Positions 47,043 to 57,826 of a stretch of 64,000 bases of DNA are shown in pieces. This stretch comes from Pezizomycotina sp. ARF18 (Eukaryota > Ascomycota), in assembly GCA_002224055.1 (NCBI GenBank), contig AZLU01000152.1:1-64000 (forward strand). The letters are read 5' to 3'. Position 1 is the stretch's first letter; each line of letters opens with the position of its first letter. Position numbers and translations under genes: made by a program. The notes beneath the pieces were generated by a model. It was not told the DNA's origin. It saw only the letters and a program-made list of their open reading frames with translations, and did not search any database.

Positions 47043-49187
47043 ATGGCTCGAAACGTACCATCTCGAGCTGGCGGTGGCGGTACAGGAGGCCATCACCTTC
47101 TGCATTCGCACAACGCAGCTTGATTCTTACAAAAAATCAGCAAAAGATACACACACCCAAACCTCTACAAACCAGAGTTTTGCTGCAACTGCTGCTGCAA
47201 GAAAAGCGAAAGCTGCCAGTGTGTTTAAGAACGACATCGAAGACAGCTCTTCCTCGGAGTCTCTAGACGAGGACAGCAGTACGGGCGAAACGGAATCGAG
47301 CGACGAAGAGGACGACGAGGGATTTGTCAAGGGCCCCGTCCAACGTTTTGTGCGCAATGGCAAAAGTCAACAACTGCAAAGTCTCTTAAAAAGACGTCGG
47401 CTTCTTCTAACAAGAAAAGCCAAAGGACGGGGCCTGCAAGCAATCTCCAAAAAAACTCCCCCAAAGAACACGGCAAAGTCCTCTGCTGCCGTCAAAAACA
47501 AAAGGGTAACAACAAAAAACGTCAACTTTCGGACGACGACGAATACGATCCCGATGAAAGCCCAAAAAAGAAGGCCAAAAGAGTGAATTTTCAGAAGGAA
47601 CCAGAGTTTATGCCAATCTCCAGCAGTATCTACGATGAAAACTCGGTCACTGAGAGCGACGACGACGATGACGAAGACCTTGTCTCTAGCGATAGTGAAC
47701 TCTCGGAAGAAGACGGATCGGATGACCAGACAGCACAACGACAACGATGATGACGAAGATGGAGACGAAGACGCCGACTCTGTACTTGCTGAGGAAGAGA
47801 TGTACATGGTCGAAACGGAAGCTGGAAACGCTGACTTTGATATCATGAAGATTATGACGGCGCATACGGATTCTCCTCCCCGAGTGGAGCTCCGACTTGA
47901 TAAAGGAGGCTCAGAAGCTAGTTGATGGCGAGGAGGCCGGTTTGAAGGCCCCAGCAAATACTCCTATCCGTACTCCTTCGCGCCGGAGGTCGTCTATAAT
48001 GTCCAACTCATCTGCCGGGTCCGACGATGAATTCCCTTGGTTCGATCGGGACGACTCTGCTCTGAAGTACGTTATCAATACTCATGGTTACTTTGACGAT
48101 GAGCTGGACGAGTTGGAGCTTGAAGGCGACGTTTTTTACTCTTCTGCAGACGATGGCACAGATGGGGGAAGCTCTTGCGAGGAATCCGGTTCGACGACCG
48201 ATGATGACGCTACGGACCTCGATGGTAAGTTATTTTTTAAAAGCGTCTCATTGGTTGTTGACCAACGTGCGGAAATTTCTTTCTCCCTCCTCGCTAACGA
48301 TTGAAAAAAATCAAATAAAAAGAAACTCCCGTTGTCAGTGCCAAAGCTCGCAAGAATGACCCATTGCCCAGATCTGAAAAGGCGCCAAATACTGCTGAGA
48401 AGACCCCGCAGAAAGGAACAGCCGCACCGATCGGCCCGAAGCTTGGCAGCTTCGTTTGTGACCCTAGGCCGCCTGATCTGCCTTATGATGGAAAGAACGA
48501 AACCGTCTTCTTGCACCCTCGGTGGCTTAGCGAGAGCAGCGACTGTGCGGTCACTGGCAGCAGGACTGAAAGCGATTGTGATTACAGCGGTCCCTCCCGT
48601 AGGCAATCTACCACCAGCGGAGATCCGGAGCTAGCTTCTGCCGCATTCACGCCAGCTGCCTTCTCTGCTAGGAACATGGACAATACCTTGGTTCCCAATG
48701 CTCTTTTCTCTTCCCCTGCCATCATCTTGGCGAAGTCCTCTACTCTTCGTCGGAAGAGTATGATTTTGAGGATGAGGCTAGCGAGATTGAGGATGAACAC
48801 GAGAAGCTCATCGACAAGTACCTGGAGCTTTCATCCTCTGAAGGCGAGTCTGATGATGGCGGCGAGCAAGATACACCGCAATCGAACTTACCCCGCGTCG
48901 CCCTCCACCGCATCCTCCGTCAATGCCACCCCTCAGGAAGCCATGTTGTCTCGCTGGGATCAAGTGTCCGTCACCGCTTTTAGGAAGCGCCAGATCGAAC
49001 ACCAACAACGTATCAAAGATGGAAAGCAAAATGTCTACGGCCACGGAGTCTATAAAGGCAGGATCAACCGTGCCAACTTTAACGTTACGCCAACGCGCAA
49101 GAAGAATCCAAGAATAACTTCAAGGTTCCCATGAAGCCTCGTCCTGCGGTGTCTACGCCGACCAGACGTCAGTCGTACTACCTATAA
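47043..49187 (+). CDS. IFH1/CRF1-like ribosomal-gene coregulator
   Basis: Probably a nuclear partner of the forkhead factor FHL1, which in yeast links TORC1 signals to ribosomal protein gene transcription. Start ATG 47043 gives MARNVPSRAGGGGTGGHH. The N-terminal half is Ser/Asp/Glu- and Lys-rich (FKNDIEDSSSSESLDED; KKKAKRVNFQKEPEFMP). Then come ADFDIMKIMTAH and DDEFPWFDRDDSALKYVI, with GYFDDELDELELEGD. An intron at 48225-48322 (GTAAGT, branch GCTAAC) follows. The second exon has PIGPKLGSFVCDPRPPDLPY, a pattern like the P.LG.W..D...P...DG..T segment of the CRF1 family, an acidic EASEIEDEHEKLIDKYLEL region and WDQVSVTAFRKRQIEHQQR near the end. The last residues are TPTRRQSYYL. Frame jumps occur near 47110, 47390, 47750, 47900, 48760, 48900 and 49110. 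The family call rests on remembered motif patterns and is moderate. Confidence 0.5.
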
Positions 49188-51862
49188 ACGAAAGTCGACA
49201 TTTGTTTCAACCTATATGCTTTTGACTGCTTTGCAGAGAGAGAAAATTTTATGCACACGCATCACTACAAAATCCATACGACTACGAATGGATATTTCGA
49301 CATTTTAACCCTTTCTTATCACCTGTTTAACAAAAACACCGAAACCAAATATCTTTCTTCGAATAAAGAGGTAAAAAATTAGGGATAGACATTCGGATCT
49401 TCTTACCATTTCTTCTTCTCACCAAAAAGCAAAAACATATGGTATGGATACACAATAAACAACATTAACTGGAAGACAAAATATGGGTTTTCATTAACCA
49501 GGAAAAGCATACGTTATTTTTTTTAGAAAAACATTCCTTAGCTTTCTAATTTCCTTCCTGTCAGCTAAACTTAACACACTTTTTCTTTACATCTCAACAT
49601 TTCTTTTCTTGTCCTTTCCTTTTCTTTCTTCTAGGTCCTAGTTTATAATTTCATTATCACATAGGTCTTAAAGTCATATTCTCGATCCGAACGATTTTCC
49701 TTATATACACTCTCGTTACTCTCCTTTGTACATTTCCTTCCGTTTAGGCTTTCTCTTTTTCTTCTTTCCATTTGAATTCGATATCCTTATGGACAAAAGT
49801 TCGAGTTTCTTTTCCTTTTCTCTCTCTTTTCTTTCTTCTAAGCGGATAGGAGCATGTTGTGCATATGGCAGTGTAACACAGGAGGACTTATTCTATTGTT
49901 CTTTTTTATTTCACGAGGTTTATGATCCTACGAGGGAAGGTGTTTTTTATTTCCTTGTATCTTCATCTTTCCTTGACTTTTTTTTTTCGTGTTAATACTT
50001 ATTTCTTTGTACTCTGATTCTTTCTTTTCTCTTCTCTGGTGTATTATTTCCTTCGGTCACGAATTTTCTTGCATGATACGGACGTTCTTGATTTTTTTTT
50101 TTTTCTGTTCTGTTTTCCTTTTCTCCTCCTCTATTCTTACTGTTCGACACGGCCTGTTTCCCTTTTCTTCTTACCATTGCAAGAATAACGGCGTACTCCA
50201 TTTTATGATCATGGCAAATTTTACCATGCCAGTCTATGAGACGCCATTTTTACGACTGTATATGTTCTCCTGTGCGTTCAAAAGTACACGAGTGACGGCC
50301 TTGTATTCCCCTATTTCGCCTAACTTTTTATCTCTATTTTCTTTTATTTCCTCGTTGTCTACGGTTCAAACGGTTTACATGCTTTGGTCAACGGTGTTTC
50401 TCTGCTCTTTTTTCGTTCTTGCTTTCTCCTAAACAGAAATCCTTTTTTTTTTTTTTTTTTACACCTTTTCCTTCGCGATGATAGTTTTTTTTAAGTCGTA
50501 CTCTTACTCTTATTAACGATGAAAACAAAGAAATAATATGATCTTTATAAGTGTACATTGAAACAACGAAAAAAAGGATGGAAATGGCCATATATATGGA
50601 GATATATTATTTTTGTTATTATTATTATTATTATATTATTAAGTATTCTTTCCTCGTGTATGTAATCGTCTTTAGGATAGTTTTTTACGTAGTTCAAAAC
50701 GAATTTCGAAGTTACTTTTTCTCTTGATCTTGACGAGATACTCTATTTCATCCTATTCTTCAAATGGGTGAAGTCTACGTGGCTTTCGTGACAATACTAT
50801 AGCTAGAACTCTTGAAAAAACAAATATCTAGAACGTATGTACAACCTCGATGGTTCTTTTGCCTGAACAAGCGGGGCATTATAAACCAATGATGAGTAGT
50901 CCGTATATAGTTCATTTTTGCGCCCAAAAAAACAAAACTTTAACCCTCCGATTCTTCTTTTATATAAGGATCTTACGCCAAATCCGAATACTGAAGTAGA
51001 AAGAACTCCCTTTTCTTCTTCCCCATCCCAGGTGCGTCAAATAGCTCCTCTATAGCTCTCAAAATTAAAAAAAAAATTAAAAAAAAAAAATACAATAGAA
51101 AAAAATAAGGCGCTTTTCCTGTCCCGACCCTGCGGATACATTTTTCCCTATCGAATTAGCCCTTTTTTTCTGTAAACTAGGATCAAGCTAGAAAACAACG
51201 ACAGTAAGCTACATTATCTGATATCTCTCTAATCTTACATTGTGCATTATCCTCCACATCAAAGCAGTACCCGACGAGGATAATTCGATAAGGAGACGCA
51301 ATGCACGGTTTTTTCTTATCTACACATTGCATGAAAAGGTATCTCGAAATATTTCTAACACGCCTGAGCGGTATCGATATGAATTACATTTGAGTCATTC
51401 AATATAATTTCTCCCCAGTGAGCAAAATGCAAGAAGCACCATGTGGTACTACAGCTCGAGATCATTGGTGCTTTATTCTCATTCCTGTTTTATCCTTTTC
51501 TAAACAATGTTCCCGTGGTGTACCAGATATATGGTATTTATGGCTGCTGCATATCTCACATTTTTGACGTCACGCATGTTTATTTCTGAATGGGCTGTGC
51601 GGCATTATAGTAATGACGAAAACCGAGATGAAGTAAATTGATATTGTGATATCTAAATCTCGTGATAGCATTGGATAAGCAGTAGCAGTAGCAGTAGATA
51701 AAGAAATACTCCGTAGCCGTTGAATTTTCTCCTGCGACCATAATGATCGTGAAGAGTTCTAAGAAAAAAAGGAAGATTGGAAAGGACAAACATCGGCAAA
51801 AAAAGAAACGAAAACAGAGAGATATTAAACGCCAAATTTCCCCGGATGATGGCTAGCCATTG

Positions 51863-51893
<31 letters not shown>

Positions 51894-52023
51894 CAAAGAA
51901 AAATCAAACTCTCAGAGGGAAAAGAAGAGACGAGAAGAGCGCATTCCAAAAGCTCCCAAGCTGTCGCTCCGCATTGCCTATAAGATGGAAGATTTCCGAA
52001 TTCGAGCTTTTCGTTTTTGTTTA
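49188..52023. other. AT-rich intergenic DNA, T-rich strand
   Basis: No gene is supported. 49.5-50.5 kb is markedly T/C-rich on the plus strand, so apparent Phe/Ser/Leu-rich frames there are compositional artefacts. A 29-base A-run lies at 51863-51891, just beyond the 3' end of the E2 gene. Confidence 0.55.
51863..51891. repeat. Poly-A tract (29 A)
   Basis: An uninterrupted A-run downstream of the E2 gene. Confidence 0.9.
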
Positions 52024-52707
52024 CTACTTGGCGTAGCTCTTGACCCACTGCTTCGCCGTCTTCTCGAACTGCGCGCGGTTGTTCTTGTACTCTTCCGCGA
52101 TGCTGGTCTCGACCGCGTCGTCCCTATCACAGAAATTCCGTTAGCCTCACTCCATATTACCACAACCCCTCCCCCTCCAAAAAGCAAGAAAGAACAAAAA
52201 CCTACGGATTAGCCTCACCAGCAACTCCATCGCCATCTCCAATACCTGTCCCACCTTACAGCTCGGCTTCCAACTATCGCTCCTCAATATCCCAAGACAC
52301 ATACTCCCCTTCTCATCATTGCTAACATTCGGATGGTAAATCTTCGTCTTAAACGATAAAGTAGGCGGTTTAAACGGGTATTCGGGGGGTAGGGTAGGAG
52401 GAGGTTGAAGGTGCCGCCGTGGTAGATTGATTGTTTGGTGGGGAGAGTTTGATATTCCATTTGAAGAGATCGGAGTCGTCGGGTTCAACTTTTATTCCGT
52501 CGAGGGGGGTGGAGCGGACTTCGTTAGTTCCTGGGGGGAGGGTTATTAGTTTTGGTATTTGGGATGGAGGGTGATGAGTGTTATGGATGGTTTGAAGGGA
52601 TGTGTGTGATGCGCGAATGCGTGAATCAAGCAGTAAAGTACAAGTGGAGTTTAAGCTAATGGAGCTTGCCGTTTTACCTTCGTGATCCTCCTGAGTGCCG
52701 TCGACAT
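52024..52707 (-). CDS. Ubiquitin-conjugating enzyme E2
   Basis: This enzyme carries ubiquitin as a thioester and passes it to substrates with an E3. Exon 1 (52678-52707) codes MSTALRRITK. Exon 2 (52206-52530) codes ELTEVRSTPLDGIKVEPDDS, then LFKWNIKL, TLPPEYPFKPPTLSFKTKIY, HPNVSNDEKG, the active-site Cys in GSMCLGILRSDSWKPS, and KVGQVLEMAMELLV. Exon 3 (52024-52133) ends EEYKNNRAQFEKTAKQWVKSYAK. The HPN motif and catalytic Cys are intact. KTKIYHPN and SDSWKPS place it nearer UBCH7/UBE2L3-like and UBC4-like fungal E2s than UBC9 or UBC12. Length (about 150 residues) is a bare catalytic core. One-base deletions fall near 52212 and 52425-52445, and near the exon 2 start. Confidence 0.93.
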
Positions 52708-53507
52708 TGTTTCTCAGGTATCTAATTATCCGTAATGGAAAAAGTCGCTGTTGTAAAGTACGAGAAAGAAGACCGTGAAAGAGAAAAGCTAGTTTTTAAA
52801 AGCACGCAGCGAACGATGTTCGTTGAAGAAAAGGTGTTGGTGGCGGGAAGGCAACTCAGAAGGTTGAAGAGGTGAGTTGTAGGTTGAGTTGTGAGGCTGA
52901 GAGAAAGGGAAAGGCAAGCTCCGGTTAATTTATAGGGCAGCGCCAGAAAAAATTAAGCACCGGAACATTCCGTCCGTCGAATGTCCAACGTCGTGGGAAT
53001 CTCATCGAATAGAGTCATTGTCACTCCCATGCAAAAAACCGTCCAATGGAATTGTAAGGAGCAATCGCAAACACCTCGACTTGTACATCAGCTTGCATAG
53101 AAATTGGAAGAAATAAAAGACATCGGCATCATCTTCTAGTGATGTTCCTAGGGACAAAGTCCGGATTTCCACTCTATCTATTTCTCGAAATCGATAGAAA
53201 GAAAGCTAAAAATGATACAAACGACAAAAAAATCAAAAACTGCGCCGAACTTTTCAAGTCGTCGGATTTAGTATATTTTCTATCATAAAAAAAAGCCTAG
53301 AACATTCAAAACGCCCGCTAACGATGCGCCTTTCTTGTATGAATGTGCATATGTTCTAATTCCATAAACGTGGAGAGCTTTCATGTAACCCAAAGGCGAA
53401 AAGTAAAAAGATCACTTATGTTTCGTCAAAAGAATAATAATAATAATTTTCCACAAATAAAAGATCCAATGGCATTGCACAGAAGAAAGCCACCGGCGTT
53501 TGTATGC
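52708..53507. other. Spacer between E2 and kinase genes
   Basis: Promoter and 5' leader of the E2 gene plus the 3' end of the kinase gene. No other gene seen. A short open frame at 53343-53534 (+) overlaps the kinase end and looks non-coding. Confidence 0.5.
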
Positions 53508-55540
53508 TCAAATAAATATTTGTATGCAACGTGATTCTATCCTCCTCGTTTGATTGCGAGCCTTCGCGATCCTTTTCAAAGCTCTAAAGTAGTTATCCGT
53601 GACGCTAGATGCGGTAAAGCTGAATCCACCAAACAGGTCATCCTGGCGGTCCTACTGACCGAGCCCATGGGGAAAAAAGAAGTCGTGACGACGGACTCAT
53701 CGGGGCTTCCGTGAACTTGACGCAAGTTTTCCGCGAGCTCGGGTCAGTGATGATGGCGAAATGGTGCCGTAAGTTCACGCCGCTCGAGCTTAGCCCAGTC
53801 AATCTTGCGGAAGAAGCGGTGCTTCTTGATGTTTCCAGATCTTTCGGCATGTTTGCACCGAGGCGGCGGTTCGTTTCCTTGCGGAGGAACCTGGTGAGAA
53901 GATCCTTGGCGTCCGGCGAGAGGAGAACGGCAACTTGAGCTTCTGTTCTGAATTTTCTGGAGGATACGATCGTAGTTGGAGCCAGCTGTTTGTAGCAATG
54001 AGTCAGAAACTGTCTTGCATACATATTCGCGCGGGGGAAGGAAAGAAATTGAGGAAAACTCACGAATGGCGGGCTCCCAGTAAGGAGATCATACATCACG
54101 GCACCCAAGCTCCACAATCAACTTCGAATCCGTAGCTCTTCCCTGCAAGATTTCGGGAGCCATGTACTCCGGAGTTCCAAGCAAACTCTTGCAGCGACCA
54201 CCGTCTTCAGCTACCTTGCTCAGACCAAAGTCAGTTAGCAGCAGGTGGCCGGTGTGGTCGAGCAGGCAGTTTTCCGGCTTGAGGTCGCGGTAGACGACAC
54301 GACGTTGTGGTGGAGGTGGGCCAGCGCTAGCACCAGTTCGGCAACGTAGAAGCTCGCCGTATCCTCGGGGAACATCCTCTCCGTAGCGAGGTAGTTATAC
54401 AGCTCTCCTCCCTGGGCGTATTCCAGAATAAGGTAAAGCTTCTGCTGGTCCTGGAACGCGTATAGCTTGACGACAAAAGGATGTTGCACGGCTTCGAGTA
54501 TTGCACGCTCGGTCCTGGTCTGCTGCACCATCTTCGTGTGCACGACGAGCGAAGCCTTCTTAAGCTGCTTCTGTGCAAAAAGACGGCCGGTAGTTTGTGG
54601 CCGCACGAGGATGACGGTTCCATAACTAGTTGAGGAGGTCAGAATTTATACTTCTATTATCAATTCGAGCTATGTATACTCACGTTCCCTTCGAGCACTT
54701 GATAGGCTCGAAGTCCTCCGCAACATCTCCTCTTAGCCGGACCATCTGCGACATGCTCCTGGAGCGCACGATTGGCGAACGAATCCTCCTCCAACGGACT
54801 TCGTAGCTGGTATCCGTCCCTCCGGAAGCATTGCTCGCGTGATCGTCAGCTGCGAAAAGACTTCTCAGCACCGTTCGTCGTGTCGACAGCCAGCTGAGGG
54901 AACCCCGCACCGCGAGCTTCGCGCAGAGAGTCGAAAGCGAAGAAACCCAGAACCAGGACGTGGCGGGCTAAGTCGCTTCGAGAACACAATCGGAACCGGA
55001 GCAGCGCCCGTAGTCCATTAACCTCCTTGGCCCCGCCGTTGATCGCATCCGGCTGCGGCGACGTAGACGAGGACGAAACCCGATCCTTCGTCGACGGGGA
55101 TAGCCTGCTTCTTGTTCTTATTTTTCTTCTTATTTTTTCTTCTTCTTCTTCCCTCCCGCACCCGGTCCGCCGCTAGGGCTTCCGCCGCAGAGCTTTCGGT
55201 AACTTCGTCTTTCAGATCGCCGAATCGTCCATTGCTCTCCTTGTCGGTAAGTCGCTGTCGGAGGTGGCGGCTTCGTCGGTAGGAACAGGCGCGCGGTTGA
55301 AACCCCTAGTAACAACGCTAGCGCGCCGCTCTTTCCTCCGAGTACGGGCTCCTCGAAGAGAACGTCGGCCATCTGGATGTCAATGTCCGGTCCAAGCAGA
55401 TCCGTGGGGCTTTGGCGGGGAACCTCCGGCAAATCCGGGGAGAGCCAAGATCATCCTCGGGTGACCTACCGCATGGACCTAGCATTGGTAGCCTCCTTGG
55501 TGGGGCGGAAGTGTGAGTCGATAGAGTCGAAGTGGAACAT
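53508..55540 (-). CDS. AGC protein kinase, S6K/Psk1-like
   Basis: A serine/threonine kinase of the ribosomal S6 kinase type, expected downstream of TORC1/2. Exon 1 starts [20 protein letters not shown] and ends at a GTAGGT donor near 55474. A linker has [18 protein letters not shown] and an Arg/Ser region. The kinase core follows: [15 protein letters not shown] (ATP-binding Lys), [42 protein letters not shown] (catalytic loop), [27 protein letters not shown] (activation segment), [17 protein letters not shown] and [16 protein letters not shown]. The AGC tail reads [24 protein letters not shown] and KFTEAPMSP. It ends with the hydrophobic motif FGGFSF near 53625. Introns lie near 54080 and 54640, and there are several one-base frame jumps. 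All catalytic residues are visible. Confidence 0.88.
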
Positions 55541-57826
55541 CTTTCCTTTTTCCGAAGAATGTCTCCAAAGAAATTTTTTTTTAAAAAAAAAAAAGGAAAA
55601 ATTTGATCTAGAGCTCCTCGATCCTCAAAAGAGTTGTATAAAGTCAATTTTGTAACTAAAAAGAAGCCAGAAAGGAAAGCCAACCACAAGAAAGGGAAAC
55701 AGCAGTCAAATAATTAGTCTCGTGTTGCATTTCCCAACTGCATGCAATGCTGGTCTGCAAGAATTCATGGAGATTGGGGGAAGAAGGAATGTATACCAGT
55801 ACGTACAGTAAATTAAATTTAATTATGTAAAAAATACGTTGTCTTTTGCACCTAGTCAGCAACCAGAGTACTCAGTCGCAATAAGTTGCAACTGATAGAT
55901 TGGATGTCTCGTTTGTGATATCCTTTCTATATATGTGAAATTGGTTGTCAATCTTCTTTGCCAACTAGGAGCGCTCAGGGTACAAGCCTCCGGACCCGAA
56001 CGACAGCGATCAGGAGAAGCAGGATATCGCTTCCGCCGGGACAAAGCAGACGAAAACGGAAGAAGAGACGCTGCTGTCTTGTCGATGCCATAAAGAAAGA
56101 TATTGGTAGATTTGTGAAGATAGTGAAAAGTAGACTGTCGCAAAAAGAGCTTTTTGTGTCCGTGATGAGTTGGTAAGTTGGTTGAAGTTGTGATGTTCTG
56201 AAGGAAAAAAAAAAGGAAAGGAAAGTAAGATTAAAAAAAAGGGAAATTAAAAATAGGGAAGTTAAAAAAATAAAATAAAAAATAAAATTTTCTAAGCAGA
56301 AATTTTTTTTTTTTTTTTTTTGCATTTAGAGTGCGGCTGGCTGATCCACTTTTTTTTTTTTAAACTGCAAACTTGCACGTGCATTGCACTTCTAAGATCG
56401 ATCTCCTGCTTAAAATAAACTCTCCTCTCTGTTTCTGCTGGTATTCCCTAGAATGCGTTGTCCCTCCTCTGTCCCTCTTTTAAACGGGTAGCACGTCCAA
56501 TAGATTTTCTAGAACCCTGGTATTGTATAAACAACACGCAACTACGGGATGTGCGTGCTTATAATTAAATTTCCTAAAATAGAAATCTTCAACTTCCCCA
56601 GCCTTTAATTTTTTTTTTTTTCTAGCAAGTTGTGATTTGTGCCGTCCCACAAAGAGCAGTCCACGACACTTTGTTCATAGCTTAACATGAAAAAACAGGA
56701 AAAAAATTTTTTTTTTTTTTTTTGTTTGCCTGGTTAATTACATCTATCCATTGCACAAACCAATCGAATCTCGAAATGTAGAACGTGTATTGAGAACAGT
56801 TCCTTAGCAAAATGTTTCTCTTTTATATATAGATGATAATCATTATGTACTGTATGTATATATTTTTTGTGTTCATGATACTTTAAATAACATGTGGACG
56901 TTCATAATATATTGATAAGTAAGAAATGAGCACCTAGAAAAAATGATACAAAAAATAAATGGAAAAGAACGCCTTCCTCTCTTATTTTTTTCGGTTGGAG
57001 CAAGTTATAAATGAGTCGTTATAGAATATGAAGAAAAAAAATGAAAAGTACAGACATCTCATGAAAGATTCTTGAACAGCGTGAAAAAGGAAGCTGAAAG
57101 GGATGCACAGCTTTCAAAAAAAAAAAAAAAAAAAAAAAAAAGGATAAACATATATGTAACAGCCGCCTACCATAAATATGCACAGATGCGCACACGGGAC
57201 AGACTGTACTATACTTGTGAGGAAAGAAAAGATACTGAAAGAAAGAAAGCGGCCATGGCATGGAAAGAAGGGTATATATATGTATAGAGAAATGGAAACT
57301 GTTCATGATAAGTTGTTGATGAAGGAAAGTAATTTTCCAATAAGGCGAGGAGCGAGAATTAGCAAATCAAAAAAGCGAACGAAGCAGATATTTTTTTTGG
57401 TAGAAAGAAAAGTCCAAAGCAGAGTTATACGGGCAAAAGATGCGCAGAATGAAGAATTTTTGAAGTAGAGCCGTTGTGCAAGAAAATGAGGTAGAAAAAT
57501 ACACCAGTGACTTCGTTTCCAAAAGCATGATGAAAAATGGAAGAAAAAAAAAAAACGAAAGAAAAAATGCTCTAAAGGCCGTAATGTTGTCGTGAGTCCT
57601 TTTTTTTTTGCAGATGAAAGCGAGAGAAAGCGAATAATATAATTTGGCAAAGATTTTATAATAATAAAGGATGGGAGAAGAAAGAAGGCAGAATTGGAGG
57701 ATAAATAAAGTTAGGGGGGAAATTATCAAAGGTGTATAGGGCATGTTATTAAGAATTAAAAGTTAAATGACGAGGAGCGAGGACGTATCCGTTCATCTCC
57801 TTCGTGGGTAGTACTTTCGTAATTTC
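55541..57826. other. Kinase promoter and AT-rich spacer
   Basis: No gene is supported. The part next to 55540 should hold the kinase promoter. Many A or T runs (56303-56321, 56707-56723, 57115-57140) dominate, and open frames in 55.9-57.7 kb are Lys-rich or Phe-rich by composition only. Confidence 0.55.

Noticed and set aside
49726-50432. Phe/Ser/Leu-rich plus-strand frames suggesting membrane proteins
   Set aside because: Translation of a T/C-rich stretch; no splice or start context and no conserved residues.
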